From an uncultured Clostridia bacterium (lineage in GTDB: Bacteria > Bacillota > Clostridia > TANB77 > CAG-508): a stretch of DNA of 64,000 bases. The DNA is taken from assembly GCA_948852945.1 (NCBI GenBank), contig CAQPBJ010000009.1, positions 1 through 64,000 on the forward strand, written 5' to 3'. The notes beneath the pieces were generated by a model that saw nothing but the letters and a program-made list of their open reading frames with translations, was not told the origin of the DNA and made no database searches. The position numbers and the translations under genes were made by a program. Below are positions 53,420 through 62,339 of the stretch, piece by piece (position 1 is the stretch's first letter; every line of letters begins with the position of its first letter).

Positions 53420-56400
53420 TTACTGTTTCTTTTTTCCATTTTCTGACAAATTAAAAGAACTAGGTATTTCTAGTTCTTTATTATATATTTCTTTATAATA
53501 ATTAATTAAAGCATTATCTATTATAGAATTAGTTGCATTAGATAACATATTGTTATAATCTATTTTTTCTCCAGTAATAATTTCTGAAAATCTATCACAC
53601 AATACATCTTTAGCTATCAGTCTATCTGTTGGAATATTACTATTTTCATTCTTCCAAAATTCTTTTTTTTGTTTTGTAAAATTATTATCTTGTGTAATTA
53701 TATTAATAGTAGGCTCTAATAAATCTCTTGCTTTTTCATTGTATATAATATCACTTTCTGCTACTTCATGATAAATCATTTTATTTAATCCAAAAGTATC
53801 TGCTTTTTGCTTGCTTATTATTATTTTATTTCTAGTTATTTGTGATGCTCCAGCTGAATATGTATTATCATTTTTAAGTTCATCATATAATACAATATTT
53901 TTATTGTATTCTTTTTTAGCTACCTTTATATATTGTCTTTCTTGGTCGGTAAGTTCATTTTTTTTGATTGGTTTAATTGAACTTTCCCATTTTCTGTATT
54001 CTTCTTTGTTGTAGTTTCTGCTTTGTTTCGATTCACTGTTCTTGAATACCCTGGATGTGCCAGCATTTCTTCTATTAATTTGCTCATTATTGTTCACCTC
54101 TACCTTATTATATACATTTTCTGCTGTTGGTACAAGTTTTTCATTAAAAAAAGTCTTTTCTTGTTTTCCTTTTGTTTCTGTTACTTTTTTATCTATAAAG
54201 TCTAAGTATTCTTTCCACTTATCTTTAAACTCTTGTGAATATTTTTTATTTTCTTGCGTAGAATTACTATTAGTAGTATTGACTTCCGCTTCCGTCGATG
54301 TTATACTATTATTAGAATTAGTTGAAGATACGGAGAAGGATTTATCTGATGTACTGTAAGGTTCAGCTAATTCTTTTATTTTTGTAATATCATATAATGT
54401 TTTTTTATTCCCTGATTTTGCTATGTTTACTAGTCCCTCAAATTTCTTCCCATCTACTTCAAAAACTGTTTTATAATAATCCCATCCATCTTTTGCAATT
54501 TTATGTCTTCCATCGTCAGGTCTACTATATTTATATTCTGAGATTTTTATAATATTGTCTAGTTCTGTACTAGCTTTCATTTTGGTCTTCTTAGTTTCAA
54601 CCGCTAGTTTATTTTTTGGATGAGTATATTCTCTTGCTGTGTTTGATGTAACATTTACATCTTCCATTGTTGGTAAATTAATTTTCTTACTTCCATCTCT
54701 GAATTTACTTAAAATATATTCTTTAGCTATTTTAGTATATTCATTCTCATTAACATTTTCAAAAATATGTTGGTCAGTATCTACTTTTACATATTTATCA
54801 CCTTTATTGTCTGTTTGTATGCTATACTTAGTACCATTAGTATTTACATTACTATTTTCTTTAATCGCTTTTTTGAATGTATCTTGTACGTTATATAACC
54901 ATCTTGTAAACTCTTTGTCATTACTTTTATGTATCTCTATTTTGCCTATCCAGTTCTTTATTCTTTGAAATACTGTAGGTTTTTGTGCTAATTGATTTAC
55001 AAATTCTTGATTTCCTAATGCAGTTCCTAATATATCTGCTATCGCTTCTTCTTTGGTGTCTAAGTCTGACATATCTAAATTGTTTCTCTTGTAAAATTCT
55101 TCATATGTATTTTTTATTGATTCTAATGCATCTTCAAAATTAAATTGTTTATTATTAAAACTTTGCACTAATTCTGATAATTCTGTAAATGCTTTTGATC
55201 CTTTTAAATCATGTGTTAGTTCATGTATTAATACAAATTCTGCTGCTTTATCTGTTTTAGGGTTTAGCTTTATCGTTCTATTTCCTTGTTTATCAGATAT
55301 TAGTACACCATTTCCATTAACTGTAGAATCAAATACTATATTTAATGTTCCATTTTTATTGTATTTATTTCTAGTACTTTGTATAGCTTCTAATTGTGTT
55401 ACTATTCTTTCTCTTTCTGTATCAGACTTAAATGCATTTTTATATACTTCTGCTGTTGCTCGTGTAGTTTGTTCTACTTTTGGAATTATATTATTTATTG
55501 CTTGTTCTATTTCTCTTACTGGCGCTATCATTCTATTTTCTGTAGCCTGTGCTATTTTATTATTATCTATTCTTTCATTTAATAGTTCTTTTATATCTTT
55601 TTCATTTTGATTTTTATTTTGCTTAGTATTTTCTATAATTCTTTCTGCTATAGCTTCTGAATTTTCTCTTATTACTGCTTTTGTATCTAATCCAGCTTCT
55701 CTACTTGCTTTTTCTAGTTCTATAATATCTTGCATTTTTATTTTTTCTTTATTAGTTATTTTATTAGTAATCTGTGTTGCTTTACCTATTCCTGCTCCAA
55801 ATCCAAATAATAATAATGATGAAAATGCTCCTGCTATACCATCATTTATAGCTTGCTTTAATACATCTTCATTGAATATATCACTTAATCTAATATCCTC
55901 ATTTTTTACATATTTATCAACAATTACTTCTAATGGATCCATAATTGCTTCTTGTGCAAAGTTTTCTCCTACTTCTCCGATTATTTCTCTTATTAATCCT
56001 TTTGTTCCTTGTTCTAATAATTCTTCTGTACTTTTTTTAGATATTGCATTTGCTACTTTCTTAACTCTTGATAATGTTTTAGTAGTTACAATACCTTCTG
56101 ATATAAATTCAAATGATGACATTATTCCTGCTTTACTAAAGGCTTGTTGTTCTGTTAGTCCTGATGCTATAGCATCATCATAATATCCGCCAAATGCACT
56201 TGCAGCAAATGATGCACCTCCAGCCAGTATACTTTGAATAGGTGGTACACCTCCAGCCAATACATTCACCATTGCTGGTATGCCTCCAGTAGGTATAGCT
56301 GCAATAGCTGAAACAGCTGTATTGGTTAAATTTTGTGTTATAGATGGTATTTGTTGATTTATCCATTTTCCTAACTTTGTATGCATATCAGATTCATTTT

Positions 56401-57112
56401 TTGCTATTTTTTCTGTCTGCCATTGTCTATTACTTTCAATTCCTGTTTTGTCTAATACTGCATTAATAATTCCTGGCTCTATTTCATCTCTACCTAATGC
56501 TCTATTTATTTCATTTTGTCTCTGTAGCCCTTTCATTTGTGTTTTTTCAAATGAGTGTTCAAATTGCCCTATACCGTGTAGTATATTTTGCACTGCAAGT
56601 GGTGCTGAATGTATAACAGTACTCCCCATTCCTTTTAGATCTTCTAACTTATCCTCAGTTGACGCTTCTGAAAATTCATCTATAGTATTTTGCATTTTAT
56701 TAGTTAAGCTCTCATATTGTGTTGGTATCTCTCTAAAATTTCCTTTTTCTTTTTCAATACTTCTTATGTCTTTTAAATTTTCCATCTTTTTTAATGGATT
56801 TTCTATTGTACTTGTAGCATTTTGACTGAATATATTCTTAATAAAATCATTATTACTTGTTATCTCTGTATTTTTTCCTACTGGAGCTATGAGTCTTTTA
56901 TTATCTTGCTCTGTTGTTTGATTTTGTCTATTTTTTAGTACCTCTATACTATTTCTTGTAGTGTTGTTTATATTATTAGCTGTTTGCATCATGAAGTTCT
57001 TAAATTCATTTGCTATTGCTCCTCTAGGATTTTCTGTTTTTATCGGAGCAATTTGTCTTTGTTGTTCTTCTTTTCTTTGATTTAATATTTTTATAGCTTG
57101 TTTTACTCCCAT
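53420..57112 (-). CDS. Phage polyvalent protein, N-terminal part (zincin and LPD3/BECR-like domains)
   Basis: ORF of 1,230 codons. N-terminal disordered region, Gly/Ala-rich hydrophobic segments (about 262-310 and 424-447) suited to membrane insertion, a metallopeptidase-like HELTH motif (630-634) with a later EEAIAD (688-693) as possible third ligand, an LPD3/BECR-nuclease-like domain (about 775-915, GWDYYKTVFEVDGKKFEG), and a last domain with HEVAES (1115-1120). Proteins of this type are injected with phage DNA. A motif R-x-I/L-A-P-V/I occurs three times (21-24, 75-78, 529-532). It ends in A AAA AAG followed by a stop, in phase for -1 frameshifting into the next ORF. Confidence 0.8.
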   Translation of the reverse strand: MGVKQAIKILNQRKEEQQRQIAPIKTENPRGAIANEFKNFMMQTANNINNTTRNSIEVLKNRQNQTTEQDNKRLIAPVGKNTEITSNNDFIKNIFSQNATSTIENPLKKMENLKDIRSIEKEKGNFREIPTQYESLTNKMQNTIDEFSEASTEDKLEDLKGMGSTVIHSAPLAVQNILHGIGQFEHSFEKTQMKGLQRQNEINRALGRDEIEPGIINAVLDKTGIESNRQWQTEKIAKNESDMHTKLGKWINQQIPSITQNLTNTAVSAIAAIPTGGIPAMVNVLAGGVPPIQSILAGGASFAASAFGGYYDDAIASGLTEQQAFSKAGIMSSFEFISEGIVTTKTLSRVKKVANAISKKSTEELLEQGTKGLIREIIGEVGENFAQEAIMDPLEVIVDKYVKNEDIRLSDIFNEDVLKQAINDGIAGAFSSLLLFGFGAGIGKATQITNKITNKEKIKMQDIIELEKASREAGLDTKAVIRENSEAIAERIIENTKQNKNQNEKDIKELLNERIDNNKIAQATENRMIAPVREIEQAINNIIPKVEQTTRATAEVYKNAFKSDTERERIVTQLEAIQSTRNKYNKNGTLNIVFDSTVNGNGVLISDKQGNRTIKLNPKTDKAAEFVLIHELTHDLKGSKAFTELSELVQSFNNKQFNFEDALESIKNTYEEFYKRNNLDMSDLDTKEEAIADILGTALGNQEFVNQLAQKPTVFQRIKNWIGKIEIHKSNDKEFTRWLYNVQDTFKKAIKENSNVNTNGTKYSIQTDNKGDKYVKVDTDQHIFENVNENEYTKIAKEYILSKFRDGSKKINLPTMEDVNVTSNTAREYTHPKNKLAVETKKTKMKASTELDNIIKISEYKYSRPDDGRHKIAKDGWDYYKTVFEVDGKKFEGLVNIAKSGNKKTLYDITKIKELAEPYSTSDKSFSVSSTNSNNSITSTEAEVNTTNSNSTQENKKYSQEFKDKWKEYLDFIDKKVTETKGKQEKTFFNEKLVPTAENVYNKVEVNNNEQINRRNAGTSRVFKNSESKQSRNYNKEEYRKWESSIKPIKKNELTDQERQYIKVAKKEYNKNIVLYDELKNDNTYSAGASQITRNKIIISKQKADTFGLNKMIYHEVAESDIIYNEKARDLLEPTINIITQDNNFTKQKKEFWKNENSNIPTDRLIAKDVLCDRFSEIITGEKIDYNNMLSNATNSIIDNALINYYKEIYNKELEIPSSFNLSENGKKKQ
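53422..53450 (-). promoter_or_regulatory. Probable -1 ribosomal frameshift site
   Basis: The slippery heptamer A AAA AAG occupies 53435-53429 in the zero frame of the 1,230-codon ORF, two codons before its stop. The -1 frame is open only from 53450 (a TAA lies at 53453-53451), so the overlap is 29 bases and holds the heptamer. After the slip the reading continues Glu-Thr-Val-Asn-Ile into the 1,086-codon ORF. A one-base deletion in the A6 run is the alternative explanation. Confidence 0.7.
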
Positions 57113-57124
57113 AATATACTCCTT

Positions 57125-58033
57125 TTATTTTGTAACTTCATATCCAATTTTTCTTATAGCATCTAATTTTGAAAATGGATTTCTATTTTCAACAGTTGAT
57201 TCTCCCATTTTTCTTATAGTATCTAATATTGATGAGCCAATACTATTTGAATATGGATTTCCATCTGTAACAGTTAATTCTCCTGTAGTTCCACTTGATG
57301 ATTTTGAACGTCCACTTGAACTACCTGAACTTTTTGATAAATTAAATTGTTGTTGCCATTGATTATCTGCTACTTGATCTCTTTCTTTTTGATAGTTGAA
57401 TTGATCTAGCCATTGTCTATCACTAACAGAATCTCGTTCCTTTTGATAGTTAAAGTTACGTTCATCAGTTGATTTTTGCCATTCAAACTCTTTTTCTCCT
57501 TGAGCTAAGCTATATGCATTTTGTATCATGCTTAACTGTTGTAAATATGCATTTGATAAAGCCTCTGCTTTTGCTATATCTCCGCTACTTCTTACCTCTG
57601 CCATTTTGGCATTATAGTCTGCTTTAACATTTCTTAAATTATTCATAGATTCTGTTATATTCTTTTGATAATTGTTATATATACTTGTTCTTGTACTTTC
57701 AGCTATTCCACTATGAGCTAATCCTTGACCTGCTAGTGCTTCTTGTCCTACTCCAAAAGGATTGATTTGTTTTTGATATTCCTGGTATAATCCTTTATTG
57801 TTTTTTAATGTTTCAGCTTCTGCTTTTTCACTCTGTCTTTGTAATTCATTTATATTTGTTTGTGTTCCTTGGTCTATTGCTTGTGTTTGTGCATTTACTG
57901 AATTGTTTAAAATCTCATTACCTTGAGCTGTCATGTTGTCTACATTTGCATATCCTGTTTTGTATTGACTATTAGATGCAAATGGATTTAAAGCTGCTTG
58001 ATTATTGTTATTTTTTAAATTGCTTTCTTCCAA
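57125..58033 (-). CDS. Phage internal virion protein-like (Gln/Asn-rich coiled coil)
   Basis: Protein of 302 residues with a TTG start nine bases after AGGAGG, overlapping the previous gene by 19. It is rich in Gln, Asn, Ser and Tyr and contains a long helix (about 55-200). A repeated unit appears three times, with 'RNFNYQKERDSVSDRQWLDQ', 'FNYQKERDQVADNQWQQQ' and an earlier FEWQKSTDE, about 18 residues apart. The Ser/Gly stretch SSGSSSGRSKSSSGTTG follows. Placement between tail and polyvalent genes and the amphipathic helix fit a small ejection protein such as T7 gp14; that is inference. Confidence 0.65.
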   Translation of the reverse strand: MEESNLKNNNNQAALNPFASNSQYKTGYANVDNMTAQGNEILNNSVNAQTQAIDQGTQTNINELQRQSEKAEAETLKNNKGLYQEYQKQINPFGVGQEALAGQGLAHSGIAESTRTSIYNNYQKNITESMNNLRNVKADYNAKMAEVRSSGDIAKAEALSNAYLQQLSMIQNAYSLAQGEKEFEWQKSTDERNFNYQKERDSVSDRQWLDQFNYQKERDQVADNQWQQQFNLSKSSGSSSGRSKSSSGTTGELTVTDGNPYSNSIGSSILDTIRKMGESTVENRNPFSKLDAIRKIGYEVTK

Positions 58034-59082
58034 ATCGGATTACCTCCTTTATTTGTATTTACCCAAATTATTGCTTTTTCGTATTTACCTGTTTCTTTAT
58101 TTCTCTTCCATAATTGTCCTTTTTTCTTTAATTCAGTTACATATATTGTTGGTCTGTCTCCATTAAAATTGATTTCTTTTGTTATGGCCGTATCTTCATA
58201 TTTGTTATTTGTTTTAACCACGACTTTTATAGTAACTTTATTAGAAACAAACTTTTTATAAATTTCTGTTTGTTCTTCTTCTGTGAAATTTATTGTATTT
58301 TCGCCAGTTAATAATGTAATTTCTTTTAGTTTCTCGTCATTTAAAAAGACTAACGCACTTACACTTGCGTTAGCCTGATTTGTTATATTTAATTTTATTG
58401 GCTGAGGAAAATACAGTATGTTACTTTCTATGCTTGCATGAGCTATATCTTTGGTTTTAAAACTTAAACTATTACTAGCATTACCTATCAAACTTTTATC
58501 TTGATTCATTCCTCTTACTTGTATTGTGTAATTTGTATTAGGTATTAAACCTGTTATTGTAAATGTTGGATTTCCACTACTATTAATCCATGCACCATTG
58601 TTAAGTCTATATTGCAAATGATAAAATTGACCTGATGTGTGTTTATACCTTACTAAACAAGAATCTATTCCTATATTTTCTATGCTTTGCAAACTTAATA
58701 CTGGATGTCTAGGTATTGAATTTAATGTAAAACTACTTTCTCCTGACGTATCTCCATAAGAATATAGCCACCCTCCAATCGAAATTCCAAATGATTTATT
58801 GCCATTTCCATCATGATAAATCGTTTCACTTCCACTAGCTAATTGCATTGTTCCTGATATATTCGAAAAAGTTTCTCCCCAATGTACTTGACTTCCATTA
58901 ATCCATATTGAATATATTTTTACAGCATTACTATACCATCTGTCAGTTCCACAAACTATTCCTGCCTGCCAATTTATCGTTGTATAATTTCCATCTGTGC
59001 TTTGTCCTGTTTGTTGCCAATTAACGTAGAAATATGAATTTTTTAATGTTCTTGATACAACACTTCCTGACATTACTCCCAT
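58015..59082 (-). CDS. Phage tail/structural protein, DUF859-like with fibronectin III domain
   Basis: Protein of 355 residues. N-terminal 130 residues form the DUF859-like beta domain (NSYFYVNWQQTGQS, INWQAGIVCGTDRWYSNAV, HDGNGNKSFGISIGGWLYSY, TLNSIPRHP), seen in minor structural proteins of Firmicute phages. A fibronectin type III-like domain follows (about 135-215, with GLIPNTNYTIQVRGMNQD), and another beta domain after it. Probably a tail-surface or carbohydrate-binding protein. I use the ATG at 59082; the longer frame begins inside the previous gene. Confidence 0.8.
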   Translation of the reverse strand: MGVMSGSVVSRTLKNSYFYVNWQQTGQSTDGNYTTINWQAGIVCGTDRWYSNAVKIYSIWINGSQVHWGETFSNISGTMQLASGSETIYHDGNGNKSFGISIGGWLYSYGDTSGESSFTLNSIPRHPVLSLQSIENIGIDSCLVRYKHTSGQFYHLQYRLNNGAWINSSGNPTFTITGLIPNTNYTIQVRGMNQDKSLIGNASNSLSFKTKDIAHASIESNILYFPQPIKLNITNQANASVSALVFLNDEKLKEITLLTGENTINFTEEEQTEIYKKFVSNKVTIKVVVKTNNKYEDTAITKEINFNGDRPTIYVTELKKKGQLWKRNKETGKYEKAIIWVNTNKGGNPIWKKAI

Positions 59083-59086
59083 TTTA

Positions 59087-59425
59087 TTACTCCTCTTCTT
59101 TGAATACTTGAATATAATAATCAGCAACTATTTGTAGTTCATTTGGATCATCGTTTCCTGATTCAATCGTTACTTTGTTAGCTCCTTCTTCTATTCCGGC
59201 TAACTTTTCTCTTTCAGCTTTTGTCATTAAATAACTATTTGTTGTTGATGGTACTTTTTTATCTAATTCATCTTCTACTTCTTTTAACAAAGTTCCATTT
59301 ATATAATTTTTTATTCCTGTTCCTGCTTTATCAAATTCTCTTTTTAATTCTGTAGGCGTAAGTGCTGGTTTATCTGATAAGTTTGCAATATTGTTTGTTT
59401 CTACATTACATTCACTTAATTTCAT
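59087..59425 (-). CDS. Small phage tail protein (112 residues), function unknown
   Basis: Acidic protein with the fibre-like segment LTPTELKREFDKAGTGIKNYI and the motif MTKAEREKLAGIEEGANKV. The last resembles the 'LTAAEKEKLAGIEEGANNY' linker common in phage tail fibres and baseplate proteins. Overlaps the nozzle gene by four bases (ATGA-type coupling). Confidence 0.7.
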   Translation of the reverse strand: MKLSECNVETNNIANLSDKPALTPTELKREFDKAGTGIKNYINGTLLKEVEDELDKKVPSTTNSYLMTKAEREKLAGIEEGANKVTIESGNDDPNELQIVADYYIQVFKEEE

Positions 59426-61278
59426 CTTTTTACATAACCTCCTAAATATGCTTCCAGTGTTAATCCATATAATCCAAAAGGTCTATCTAACTCGTCTGTA
59501 TAAATTTTCATAGATATATCTATAATCTTTTTTTCTTTTATTTTTGTTACTAAATAATCATTGTTCTTATTGCTAAAGTCCAAATTATTAAAATCAATAT
59601 TAGTAAAGTCGAATCCAGTCATTGCGTATTCTGCAATGTATTTATATTCGTCCATCATTTTATTAGTTTTTTTGGCTATTTTTACTTTACTATTAGGTAT
59701 TTGTTTTAATTTTATAATTCCGCCTTTTTTGTTAGTTGTTTTATAATGATTTGAGCTTCCAAAAGTATCTCTTGGAGTTGTCCAATATGCTATTATTGGT
59801 TCTCCGTTATCATTAGTACCTTCTAAAATTCCTATTCTCCCATTACTAAATCCTAGTAATAATATCCCTCTGTACTCTCTTAAAAGTTCTAATTTTGATG
59901 TTTCTTTACTAAATCCGTCCCAGTAATACCACTCATATTCTCTGCCATTTATTCCTTTGAACAACTGTCTTGAATCTGCTAAAAATATCTTGCCATTTAC
60001 AAGGCATAATAAATACCCTTGCCATTCAATAAGGGTTGTATCTTCAAAATTACTTTCATTAATCATTTTAGAATCTACTAATGTACTTCTATGTGTTAAT
60101 ACTTGCTCTGACTGTATATTTCCACTTATTCCTTCTAAGCCATTTTTAGTCATAAATACTATATCATCATTAAAGTTGCAGCTATCAGAGTAACAACCTA
60201 TTGATATATTTCCCTGCGCAGATGGATATATTTTTCCATTTGTTGTATCTAATGTAGGAGTATGATAATATATCGTATTATTTTGTTGATTAGATTCTTT
60301 AAATACCCATAGCAAGTTATTTCCTACACAAATACTTTTAATTGCTGAATTATCCATTCCATCTTGATAATAGTCTAAGTCTGATACATATGAAGGCTCT
60401 TCTAATTTACAATGAAACAAAGCATTTCCAAAGTCAGGATTTCCAGCAAAAAACACTCTATTATCAAATACTTGAACAAGAGTGCAATTACTTATTCTAT
60501 TTATATATCCATCTATTGTTTTTGAAAATTCTACATATACATTATCTCTTTCGCTTAGTGATGGTTCTTCTGGTGCTGTATTAAAAGTTATAATACCCAA
60601 AGCTCTATTTACAGTAAAATCTGTATTTTCTACTAAAGTTACGTCATTTACTGTAATAATAACTTCATCAGTATCTATATTAGTAGCATCTAATACATAC
60701 TTCGTTGATTTACCATCTGCTACAAATTGATTTTTTCTTTTTGGTTGTAATACGTTTATTGTTTGATAATCTTCTCCTCCGCCACTTGGTTCTCTTCCTA
60801 TAGTTGTTGTTGGAATATATGCTTTACTACTAACTGGTTTTACTTCTGTTCCATCATAGAAAAGATAGTTTTTACCATCTAAAATATATAGAATATTCAT
60901 AAATACAAAGAAAACACTTTTTCTTCTATTCATATCATCATACAATACTTCAAAATCTTCTATATTACTTGAAGGATAATTAGTCCATTTATATAGTTTT
61001 GTTCCTGAATGTACTACAACTATTGTGCCTTTATTATATTCATAAAAATATATTCCAAAAACATTATCATTCAAATTAGCTAATTCTCTATATCCTGGTC
61101 TAGTTTGTAAACATTCACCGCTACTAGTATAATTTTTATACATATTTAAAGCATCTGGGCTTCTATTTAAAGCTACTCTACTAGAATCGTTTAAGAAATC
61201 TACACCAGCCAAGTTGTTATAATTTCTTGTAATTGGTGATGCTACTGTTCTTGGACTTAACATATTACTAGATGACAT
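59422..61278 (-). CDS. Tail nozzle / tubular protein (T7 gp12-like)
   Basis: Protein of 618 residues, almost entirely beta-rich with repeating WD/beta-propeller-like strands, such as GIYFYEYNKGTIVVVHSGTK, ILYILDGKNYLFYDG and the later GYLLCLVNGKIFLADSR. The start reads RSPDALNMYKNYTSSGECLQ followed by TRPGYRELA, the conserved opening of this podovirus tail family. It forms the distal tail tube of short-tailed phages. Placement directly after the adaptor gene supports the call. Confidence 0.82.
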   Translation of the reverse strand: MSSSNMLSPRTVASPITRNYNNLAGVDFLNDSSRVALNRSPDALNMYKNYTSSGECLQTRPGYRELANLNDNVFGIYFYEYNKGTIVVVHSGTKLYKWTNYPSSNIEDFEVLYDDMNRRKSVFFVFMNILYILDGKNYLFYDGTEVKPVSSKAYIPTTTIGREPSGGGEDYQTINVLQPKRKNQFVADGKSTKYVLDATNIDTDEVIITVNDVTLVENTDFTVNRALGIITFNTAPEEPSLSERDNVYVEFSKTIDGYINRISNCTLVQVFDNRVFFAGNPDFGNALFHCKLEEPSYVSDLDYYQDGMDNSAIKSICVGNNLLWVFKESNQQNNTIYYHTPTLDTTNGKIYPSAQGNISIGCYSDSCNFNDDIVFMTKNGLEGISGNIQSEQVLTHRSTLVDSKMINESNFEDTTLIEWQGYLLCLVNGKIFLADSRQLFKGINGREYEWYYWDGFSKETSKLELLREYRGILLLGFSNGRIGILEGTNDNGEPIIAYWTTPRDTFGSSNHYKTTNKKGGIIKLKQIPNSKVKIAKKTNKMMDEYKYIAEYAMTGFDFTNIDFNNLDFSNKNNDYLVTKIKEKKIIDISMKIYTDELDRPFGLYGLTLEAYLGGYVKR

Positions 61279-61290
61279 TGTTTTTCCTTT

Positions 61291-61893
61291 CTAAATGTCA
61301 TATCCACCATCAATATGAACATGCATTTCTTCTTTTCCTGAAAATAAACTTTGCAATTCCATACGATATTTGTTTTCAAAAGCTGTATAATCAACACTTT
61401 TGTCTATCTTTAATATATCTGATGCTACAGCATAAGGAAGTAAATATTGAATATCTTTGTCAATATCAAACTTATATGTATCTTCTCCCTTTTCTTCTAT
61501 ATCTGATGGAATCTCTTTTGGATATCCATAATACCTAAGTATATGAGTACCTTTAATTTTGGTATTTATATATAATTTCTTTCCTACACGATAGTAATCT
61601 GCTTGATTTCCTCTTATATTATTTGTCTCACTATCTTGTACGATTATGTCTTTAATTACGTATACATCACTTGGTAAATCAAACTCTTGAAAGTTATCAT
61701 TCTCAGTTTCTTCTTTATCATCGAAAGTATAATCTTTTTCTACTCTCTTTAGTCTTGCTATATTCATTAAACAAGTATTATATATCGACACCAGTCTTGT
61801 TTGTATATCTGTATCATCTGTTAAAAATTCCGAATCTGGATTAAATTCTTCTATTAGTGATAACGTTATTTTTTTATTATCAAGATAATTCAT
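61291..61893 (-). CDS. Head-tail adaptor / tail tubular protein A (T7 gp11-like)
   Basis: Protein of 200 residues. Begins with helical DIQTRLVSIYNTCLMNIARL, then FDLPSDVYVIKDIIVQD, a beta segment with YYRVGKKLYINTKIKG, and a C-terminal helical part with QYLLPYAVASDILK, followed by YRMELQSLFSG. The combination and order are characteristic of gp11-like adaptor proteins, which join portal and nozzle. The pairing with the downstream nozzle gene is the standard podovirus order. Confidence 0.75.
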   Translation of the reverse strand: MNYLDNKKITLSLIEEFNPDSEFLTDDTDIQTRLVSIYNTCLMNIARLKRVEKDYTFDDKEETENDNFQEFDLPSDVYVIKDIIVQDSETNNIRGNQADYYRVGKKLYINTKIKGTHILRYYGYPKEIPSDIEEKGEDTYKFDIDKDIQYLLPYAVASDILKIDKSVDYTAFENKYRMELQSLFSGKEEMHVHIDGGYDI

Positions 61894-61898
61894 AACAA

Positions 61899-62246
61899 CT
61901 ATTCACCTTTCTCATATCTATCTACAACATCTTTTTTAGCTGCTATTATTTCTAAAGCTTCTTCTGGTGTACATACATCATATGGTGGTTTTATATATCC
62001 ATTAGTTTCATCAAATAACAATATACTTCCATTAGGTAAATCCATTATTATTTCTGTTTTTATTAAAGTATCTTCTTTATTTGTTTCTACATATGTGTAT
62101 AATTTATTCTTTCTTAATTTTTGATGTATTTTTTGTCCTACGTCTTTTAGTTCATTTGTAAACTCTGCTGTTGTGTTTGATTTCACTATTATTCCTCTGT
62201 CTATATCTAAAGTTGGTCTTGCTATAAATTTTTGTAAATTTTCCAT
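61899..62246 (-). CDS. Phage protein of unknown function between capsid and adaptor genes
   Basis: Protein of 115 residues, mixed alpha/beta (TRIEMMDLPNGSILLFDE-type beta region is not present; visible pieces are TEIIMDLPNGSILLFDETN, IKPPYDVCTPEEALEIIAA). No membrane segment. It may be a head-associated protein by position. The ATG follows AAAGGAAAT; the leader contains a tRNA-like hairpin and the capsid gene's terminator. Confidence 0.6.
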   Translation of the reverse strand: MENLQKFIARPTLDIDRGIIVKSNTTAEFTNELKDVGQKIHQKLRKNKLYTYVETNKEDTLIKTEIIMDLPNGSILLFDETNGYIKPPYDVCTPEEALEIIAAKKDVVDRYEKGE

Positions 62247-62267
62247 CTTCTTTATTTCCTTTCTTTT

Positions 62268-62309
62268 TCGCTTTTGTCAGATTCGAACTGACTTTCTCCT
62301 TTTAAGCGA
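62268..62309 (-). other. tRNA-like minihelix (acceptor plus T arm remnant)
   Basis: On the minus strand TCGCTT, an 11-base bulge, then GTCAG TTCGAAT CTGAC, then AA and AAGCGA. The middle is a perfect tRNA T arm with the canonical loop TTCGAAT; the flanks pair as a six-base acceptor stem. D arm, anticodon arm and CCA are missing. It could be a decayed phage tRNA or an RNA mimic in the late transcript. Confidence 0.55.
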
Positions 62310-62313
62310 TATA

Positions 62314-62337
62314 AAAGGGACTCATATGAATCCCTTT
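62314..62337 (-). terminator. Terminator of the major capsid gene
   Basis: AAAGGGA / TCCCTTT outer stem with an almost palindromic interior (TCAT / ATGA), followed by UUUUAUAU on the minus strand, three bases after the capsid stop. Confidence 0.75.
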
Positions 62338-62339
62338 GT

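Noticed and set aside
55900..56400. Minus/plus frames over the Gly-rich segment of the polyvalent gene as a separate membrane protein
   Set aside because: They are out-of-frame readings of the hydrophobic region and have no start signals.
62268..62309. Functional tRNA gene
   Set aside because: Only acceptor-like and T-arm parts are present; D arm, anticodon arm and CCA end are missing, so it cannot serve as a normal tRNA.
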